Both the position numbers and the translations under genes were made by a program. Source: Pseudomonadota bacterium (GTDB lineage Bacteria > Pseudomonadota > Gammaproteobacteria > Pseudomonadales > Moraxellaceae). From it: a DNA stretch of 56,341 nt. Shown one piece after another: positions 53,259-56,341 of the stretch (the stretch's first letter is position 1; each line of letters opens with the position of its first letter). The notes under the pieces are model-generated. The model saw only the letters and a program-made list of their open reading frames with translations, was not told where the DNA came from and did not search any database. The stretch spans positions 1 through 56,341 of the forward strand of contig JAEWKT010000029.1 in the NCBI GenBank assembly GCA_023393635.1. The letters run 5' to 3'.

Positions 53259-53396
53259 TCATTGCAACAGTACGTGCAAAAACTGCAATTGTTCCAGCAA
53301 GATAATACTACAAATAACACGGCTAAAATTTCGGCTCAATATCCACAAGCCAGCGCATGGGTTCCACTAAGCCAATAGCGTCGATATAGTTGTTAA
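53259..53396 (+). pseudogene. Remnant of a tfpZ 3' end
   Basis: In the plus frame this reads SLQQYVQKLQLFQQDN and on to YPQASAWVPL, where it meets a stop after a 2-base deletion. In the shifted frame it goes on as ANSVDIVV. The intact tfpZ reads YPQASAWVPLKANTVDMVV. At DNA level 53337-53367 matches 52367-52397 at about 29 of 31 positions; codon differences TAC/TAT, TTA/CTA, GTA/GTC and GTG/GTT are silent. It is the broken end of another tfpZ allele, beyond the HepT-MntA module. Confidence 0.8.
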
Positions 53397-53571
53397 TGGA
53401 CGGACAATGCTAGGCGGAGAAAGTAATAGTTTTACGCCCATGAGACTAAAAGTTACATCCCATAGCACAACCTTACTACCCGTTACACCCATTCAACATT
53501 CAACTAACAGACAGTTTTTAAGAATAATCCTAATATGCTTTTTGTCCCCAAGACAAAGCAAGACCCCCTTC

Positions 53572-53598
53572 AGCCCGCCCCCCCGCGGGCTTTTTTTT
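53572..53598 (+). terminator. Strong terminator after the tfpZ remnant
   Basis: AGCCCGC (53572-53578) and GCGGGCT (53585-53591) form a 7-bp GC-rich stem followed by seven T's in all. It points with the plus strand and may be the old end of the pilA-tfpZ locus. Confidence 0.85.
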
Positions 53599-53607
53599 AT
53601 CTTTTAG

Positions 53608-54036
53608 TTATTTTATTTCAAACGGATTGAATAAACTAAGCCCATCAATGTGGATAAAATCTTTTATATTTCGGGTGACTAATGTCATTTGTCGACATAG
53701 GGCAATGCTGGCAATTTGTGCATCTGACTGACTAATCGGCAGCCCTAAAGCATTACGCTGATTAACGAGGTCAGCATAAAACTCCGCACTATAGTGATCA
53801 AAAGCACAAATTCGTTCTGGAAAATCTTCTTTAAACATACTTATGGCTGTACTGGCCAATGCTTGCTTGCGCCGCCCATTAGGCAGGCGGGTAATACCAT
53901 ACAGAATTTCTGCCACAGTAATTGAGCTAATATATAAATGAGCAGAATTATGCTGATCTAACCATTGCACAACTTGCTGTTCAGGTAGCGCTCGCATTAG
54001 CTCAGAAAGTACGTTGGTATCAAGCAAGTAATTCAT
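53608..54036 (-). CDS. PIN domain toxin (VapC/FitB type)
   Basis: A 142-residue PIN domain ribonuclease with the acidic residues Asp6 (LLDTNVLSELMR), Glu43 (VAEILYGI) and Asp105 (ISQSDAQIASIA). FitB-type toxins cut RNA and are held by a FitA partner. The start overlaps the end of the antitoxin gene by 4 bp. A terminator-bearing relic lies just beyond its stop. Confidence 0.9.
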   Translation of the reverse strand: MNYLLDTNVLSELMRALPEQQVVQWLDQHNSAHLYISSITVAEILYGITRLPNGRRKQALASTAISMFKEDFPERICAFDHYSAEFYADLVNQRNALGLPISQSDAQIASIALCRQMTLVTRNIKDFIHIDGLSLFNPFEIK

Positions 54037-54281
54037 GCTGAAAAATCAACACCCTGGGCTGTATCACGACGTGCAGGTAAATCTAGTTCAACAGAATTAA
54101 ATTTAGCAAAACGGGCGTGGAGATGACTGCCAAAAGCATGATGAACTGGTTTGTCTTGCAATAAAGTTTGCCTTAAAATACAGCGCAGTTCTTCTTCCAT
54201 AGAGCGGCCATGCTTGGCTGCCTGCATACGTAATTGCTCTTTTAAAGCATCATCAATATTACGAATAATAAGATTGGCCAT
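54033..54281 (-). CDS. FitA-like ribbon-helix-helix antitoxin
   Basis: An 82-residue protein with an N-terminal ribbon-helix-helix (MANLIIRNIDDALKEQLRMQ, and HGRSMEEELRCILRQ) and a C-terminal arm that would block the toxin. The start at 54281 has GGAGG 7 nt upstream, preferred over 54305. With the PIN gene it forms a FitAB/VapBC type II toxin-antitoxin operon, likely autoregulated by the RHH domain. Confidence 0.88.
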   Translation of the reverse strand: MANLIIRNIDDALKEQLRMQAAKHGRSMEEELRCILRQTLLQDKPVHHAFGSHLHARFAKFNSVELDLPARRDTAQGVDFSA

Positions 54282-54351
54282 GGTAATTCCTCCACATGAG
54301 GTCAATGATTACAATGATATCATATGGACTATTAAACTCAATTAGATTTAT

Positions 54352-54376
54352 ATAAAAAAGCTGGCCTAAAGCCAGC
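54352..54376 (-). terminator. Terminator after bfr
   Basis: On the minus strand GCTGGC, a 5-nt loop and GCCAGC are followed by TTTTTTAT, 19 bp after the bfr stop. It keeps bfr transcription out of the toxin-antitoxin operon downstream. Confidence 0.87.
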
Positions 54377-54394
54377 AAAATAATTTCTGTAAAA

Positions 54395-54859
54395 TCAAAG
54401 CTGCGACTGAATATAATTCTCTAAAGTCACACTTTCAATCAGTGCCAGCTGTGTACCAGTCCAGTCGATATATGCTTCTTCCTCATTCATAATAGCGCGC
54501 AGCAAGTCACGGGTGACAAAGTCTGCCGCCTGCTCCGCATAAGCAATGGCCGCCTTAAGGGTGACATGCGCATCATTAGCCATGCGTAAGTCGCAAGCCA
54601 GGATCTCTTGAGTATTTTCACCAATATGCAGTTTGCCCAGCTGTTGCAAATTCGGCAGGCCTTCTAAAAACAAAATCCGCTTGATCACTTTATCCGCGTG
54701 CTTCATTTGATAGATGGATTCTTTATAAATATGCTGACCAAGCTTATCAATGCCCCAGTCTTCCAGCATACGCGCATGCAAAAAGTATTGATTAATGGCC
54801 GTAAGTTGGTTGTACAGCACGTTGTTTAAATGCACGATAACCTGACGATCGCCTTTCAT
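54395..54859 (-). CDS. bfr: Bacterioferritin, haem-binding type subunit
   Basis: A 154-residue bacterioferritin aligning end to end with E. coli Bfr. The haem ligand Met52 is present (YQMKHADK). The ferroxidase site is mostly lost: by E. coli numbering Glu18, Glu51, Glu94 and His130 are Gln, Gln, Ala and Tyr, while His54 and Glu127 remain. Species with two Bfr subunits have one that binds haem but lacks ferroxidase activity; this appears to be that type, so a second subunit should be encoded elsewhere. GAGGAG lies 6 nt before the ATG. bfd lies upstream on the same strand. Confidence 0.92.
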   Translation of the reverse strand: MKGDRQVIVHLNNVLYNQLTAINQYFLHARMLEDWGIDKLGQHIYKESIYQMKHADKVIKRILFLEGLPNLQQLGKLHIGENTQEILACDLRMANDAHVTLKAAIAYAEQAADFVTRDLLRAIMNEEEAYIDWTGTQLALIESVTLENYIQSQL

Positions 54860-55165
54860 GAATTTCTCCTCATAACTAAGACAGCAGAATGGTTAAGACA
54901 GCAGAGAAACATGCAACAACCTGTCTTTAACATCTAATATTTGATCTGCTAAAAGCATAGGCAAAAATGCCCAACAATACGAGTACTTTATTGAACCGCA
55001 AATGAAAATGACAATCAGACGAAAATCTTTACGAGGTCAAATAAAAAAGGTTGCGTTAAACAGGGCATAAAAAACCCACCTGATGAGTAAGAAGTTTACT
55101 AAACAAGTGGGCGAGGAGGAAATGTTGCTTATCTTGAATTATTCTTGCGTACAGTCTTGGGTTCT
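54860..55165. other. 306-bp bfr leader with tandem 12-bp repeats
   Basis: No gene is seen. TAAGACAGCAGA occurs at 54877-54888 and again at 54894-54905 (17-bp period), about 20 bp before the bfr ribosome site, so within the leader or operator zone. The bfd terminator occupies the right end. Confidence 0.6.
55068..55111 (-). terminator. Probable terminator after bfd
   Basis: On the minus strand CCCAC (55107-55111) pairs with GTGGG (55075-55079) around an inner AGTAA/TTACT stem, followed by TTTTTT. It lies about 55 bp after the bfd stop. Confidence 0.65.
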
Positions 55166-55360
55166 TTAGGCAGCCACAGAAATGCGGGCAGCAATTTCAG
55201 ACAGGTTTTGGTCAATCAGTTCGCGTGCTTCAGGCACACAACGGCCACAACAGGTGCCCAGGTCTAATTCATCACGCACTTCACGAAAGCTTGAGGCACC
55301 ATTTTCAACGCTTTCACGAATCTGGCGATCTGTAACAGCACGGCATAGGCAAACATACAT
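55166..55360 (-). CDS. bfd: Bacterioferritin-associated ferredoxin
   Basis: A 64-residue [2Fe-2S] ferredoxin with the Bfd cysteine spacing Cys4-x-Cys6-x31-Cys38-x2-Cys41 (MYVCLCRAVTD and TCCGRC). Bfd gives electrons to bacterioferritin through its haem to release stored iron. A Fur-like box lies about 65 bp upstream, so it should be induced when iron is low. Bfr follows after a 306-bp gap and a terminator, so the two are likely separate transcripts. Confidence 0.95.
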   Translation of the reverse strand: MYVCLCRAVTDRQIRESVENGASSFREVRDELDLGTCCGRCVPEARELIDQNLSEIAARISVAA

Positions 55361-55423
55361 GATCTGTGTTTTTCCTTATTTCCAAAGCAGACAGGAAGTA
55401 CAAATAAGATAACTAATATTATT

Positions 55424-55436
55424 GATAATTGTTATC
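55424..55436 (-). promoter_or_regulatory. Fur box upstream of bfd
   Basis: GATAAT-T-GTTATC matches the 6-1-6 Fur motif (GATAAT-n-ATTATC) at all but one base and is embedded in A/T-rich sequence 64 bp before the bfd ATG. It implies iron-dependent repression by Fur. Confidence 0.8.
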
Positions 55437-55518
55437 ATATGTCAAGTGATCTTGTTAATAAATTCAACAATAAGCTCAATTTTTTGTTAACACAGAATTT
55501 TTCTTAAGATAAGGATAT

Positions 55519-55542
55519 TAAAAAAGCCGCAAAACGCGGCTT
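55519..55542 (-). terminator. Terminator after ridA
   Basis: On the minus strand AAGCCGC, loop GTTTT and GCGGC run into TTTTTT, 32 bp after the ridA stop. Confidence 0.88.
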
Positions 55543-55573
55543 AGTAACAATATGATTTAATGAATAGACCACA

Positions 55574-55957
55574 TCAATGATCAACCACCATCACGCCATC
55601 CATTTCAACTTGCGCACCACGTGGTAGGGTATTAATGCCTAAGGCAGCACGGGCAGGATACGGCTGGGTAAAATATTCACCCATAATCTGGTTTACCAGT
55701 TGAAAGTTACCCAGATCAGTTAAAAAGATATTTAGCTTGGCAATGTCAGCTAGCGAGCCGCCTGCTGCTTCACATACTGCTTTTAAGTTATCAAATACAC
55801 GGCGGATTTGTGGTTCGATCCCGTCTACCAGCTCCATGCTGTAGGGGTCTAAGCCAATTTGACCTGATAAGTAAACCACATGATCAATTTTAATGGCTTG
55901 TGAGTAAGTGCCAATTGCAGCTGGTGCTTGCTCACTATGAATGACAGTACGGGTCAT
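55574..55957 (-). CDS. ridA: RidA family 2-iminobutanoate/2-iminopropanoate deaminase
   Basis: A 127-residue YjgF/YER057c/UK114 protein. The active-site Arg103 (PARAALGINTLP) and Glu118 (VEMDG) match the RidA subgroup (Arg105, Glu120 in E. coli). It removes reactive enamine/imine intermediates from PLP enzymes such as threonine dehydratase. The start at 55957 has GGAG 7 nt upstream; the open frame to 55969 is leader. It follows spoT as in Pseudomonas and Acinetobacter. Confidence 0.94.
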   Translation of the reverse strand: MTRTVIHSEQAPAAIGTYSQAIKIDHVVYLSGQIGLDPYSMELVDGIEPQIRRVFDNLKAVCEAAGGSLADIAKLNIFLTDLGNFQLVNQIMGEYFTQPYPARAALGINTLPRGAQVEMDGVMVVDH

Positions 55958-56027
55958 GAAAAGCTCCAATCAGGCTTAAATTTAAAATGGGTTAAAATTA
56001 ACCAGGCGATCATAACGGATTTAAGCC

Positions 56028-56341
56028 TTAAGCTAAAGAATCTTGTTTTACGGCTTGTTCGCGCACTGTAAACATGCTGCGTAAGCGGCTAATGCTGGGA
56101 AAGTCTAGCAAAATACGCAGTTCACGCAGTAGTTTAGCCAAATGATCACGGTCGCGCACAATAAGCGATAAGTAGGTTTTATGCTCATCGTTAACCAGTT
56201 GTTCTAAGCCTGCCTGAAATTGGCGAATGGTATAAATGACTTCGGTGGTTTGTTCGGCGTCCAGCTTTTTATCAATGAGTAGGTAGGCAGGAAAGCGCGC
56301 TTCTTCATCAATATTTTGCTGCCAGGTGAGCGGAATAATGT
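56028..56341 (-). CDS. spoT: SpoT (RelA/SpoT family) C-terminus, cut by window edge
   Basis: A partial gene: 104 codons of the 3' end up to TAA at 56028-56030; the 5' part lies beyond the window. The fragment has a beta strand ending in LTWQQNID, then an ACT-like domain (FPAYLLIDKK, TYLSLIVRDRDHLAKLLREL). This is how RelA/SpoT proteins end. Synteny with ridA on the same strand favours SpoT, the bifunctional (p)ppGpp synthetase/hydrolase. The tail after the ACT domain (SRLRSMFTV and on) is a little longer than in E. coli SpoT. Confidence 0.75.
   Translation of the reverse strand, partial: IIPLTWQQNIDEEARFPAYLLIDKKLDAEQTTEVIYTIRQFQAGLEQLVNDEHKTYLSLIVRDRDHLAKLLRELRILLDFPSISRLRSMFTVREQAVKQDSLA

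Larger units (their letters stand above)
53133..53607. other. 475-bp region with tfpZ remnant and terminator
   Basis: No intact gene. From the left: the mntA promoter zone, a frameshifted tfpZ 3' remnant (53259-53396), about 170 bp without recognisable content, and a strong terminator (53572-53598) just before the vapC stop. Confidence 0.7.

Noticed and set aside
53407..53607. 66-codon plus-strand frame between the tfpZ remnant and vapC
   Set aside because: No ribosome site or known motif, and it runs through the terminator hairpin.
1..56341. CRISPR arrays, rRNA operons, replication origins, intact prophage or integrase genes
   Set aside because: None seen: no regularly spaced repeat series, no rRNA sequence, and no recombinase-like protein among the readable frames.

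Overview
The window reads as chromosomal DNA of a gammaproteobacterium of the family Moraxellaceae, close to Acinetobacter or Alkanindiges. This is inferred from protein resemblance and gene order (argH-algZ-algR-hemCDXY, a split dcw cluster without mraZ, mrcA/pilMNOPQ-aroK-aroB-SPOR-gltBD, spoT-ridA-bfd-bfr). There is no rRNA gene in the window, so the genus is not proven. No CRISPR array and no intact insertion sequence were seen. Layout: 1-0.72 kb is a repeat-bearing left edge and an orphan Tai4-like T6SS immunity gene. 0.8-4.5 kb holds cpdA, nudF and thiC (minus strand), with a clear TPP riboswitch before thiC. 4.75-7 kb carries tolC and phoU. 7.1-9.6 kb (minus) carries a small secreted protein, yggX and argH. 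9.6-15.7 kb (plus) carries the AlgZ/AlgR two-component pair and the haem genes hemC, hemD, hemX and hemY. 15.8-18.3 kb has a thioesterase, tRNA-Glu, tRNA-Ala and gltX. 18.5-25.8 kb is a dcw segment (rsmH, ftsL, ftsI, murE, murF, mraY), ended by a terminator. Then come rlmA and mrcA, the type IV pilus assembly operon pilMNOPQ with aroK, aroB and a DamX-like SPOR gene, glutamate synthase gltBD, a PF10118 protein and a lemA-TPM-TPM trio. The last 8.6 kb is different. From 47.7 to 54.3 kb, apparent accessory modules crowd around the major pilin gene: DUF3800, HipA kinase with an HTH partner, pilA with its accessory gene tfpZ, HepT-MntA, and FitAB/VapBC. After that the conserved bfr, bfd, ridA and spoT (cut by the edge) resume. 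The most interesting signal is how two of the modules sit. DUF3800-hipA-HTH lies between the intact 3' end of a TPM gene and a second, allele-like copy of that same 3' end (about 107 bp, 5 differences). HepT-MntA starts 2 bp after the tfpZ stop and is followed by a frameshifted remnant of a tfpZ 3' end. In both cases most differences between the copies are silent, as between orthologous alleles. The simplest reading (inference) is that a donor segment carrying its own gene 3' end plus a toxin-antitoxin cargo displaced the resident 3' end and left it behind as a scar. No recombinase is visible, so homologous recombination after DNA uptake is as likely as a site-specific element. Functionally, several genes bear on surface motility (pilMNOPQ, a sigma-54-type promoter at pilA, AlgZ/AlgR, CpdA), envelope growth (dcw genes, PBP1A, PBP3) and iron/haem handling (hem genes, a haem-type bacterioferritin, Bfd with a Fur-like box).
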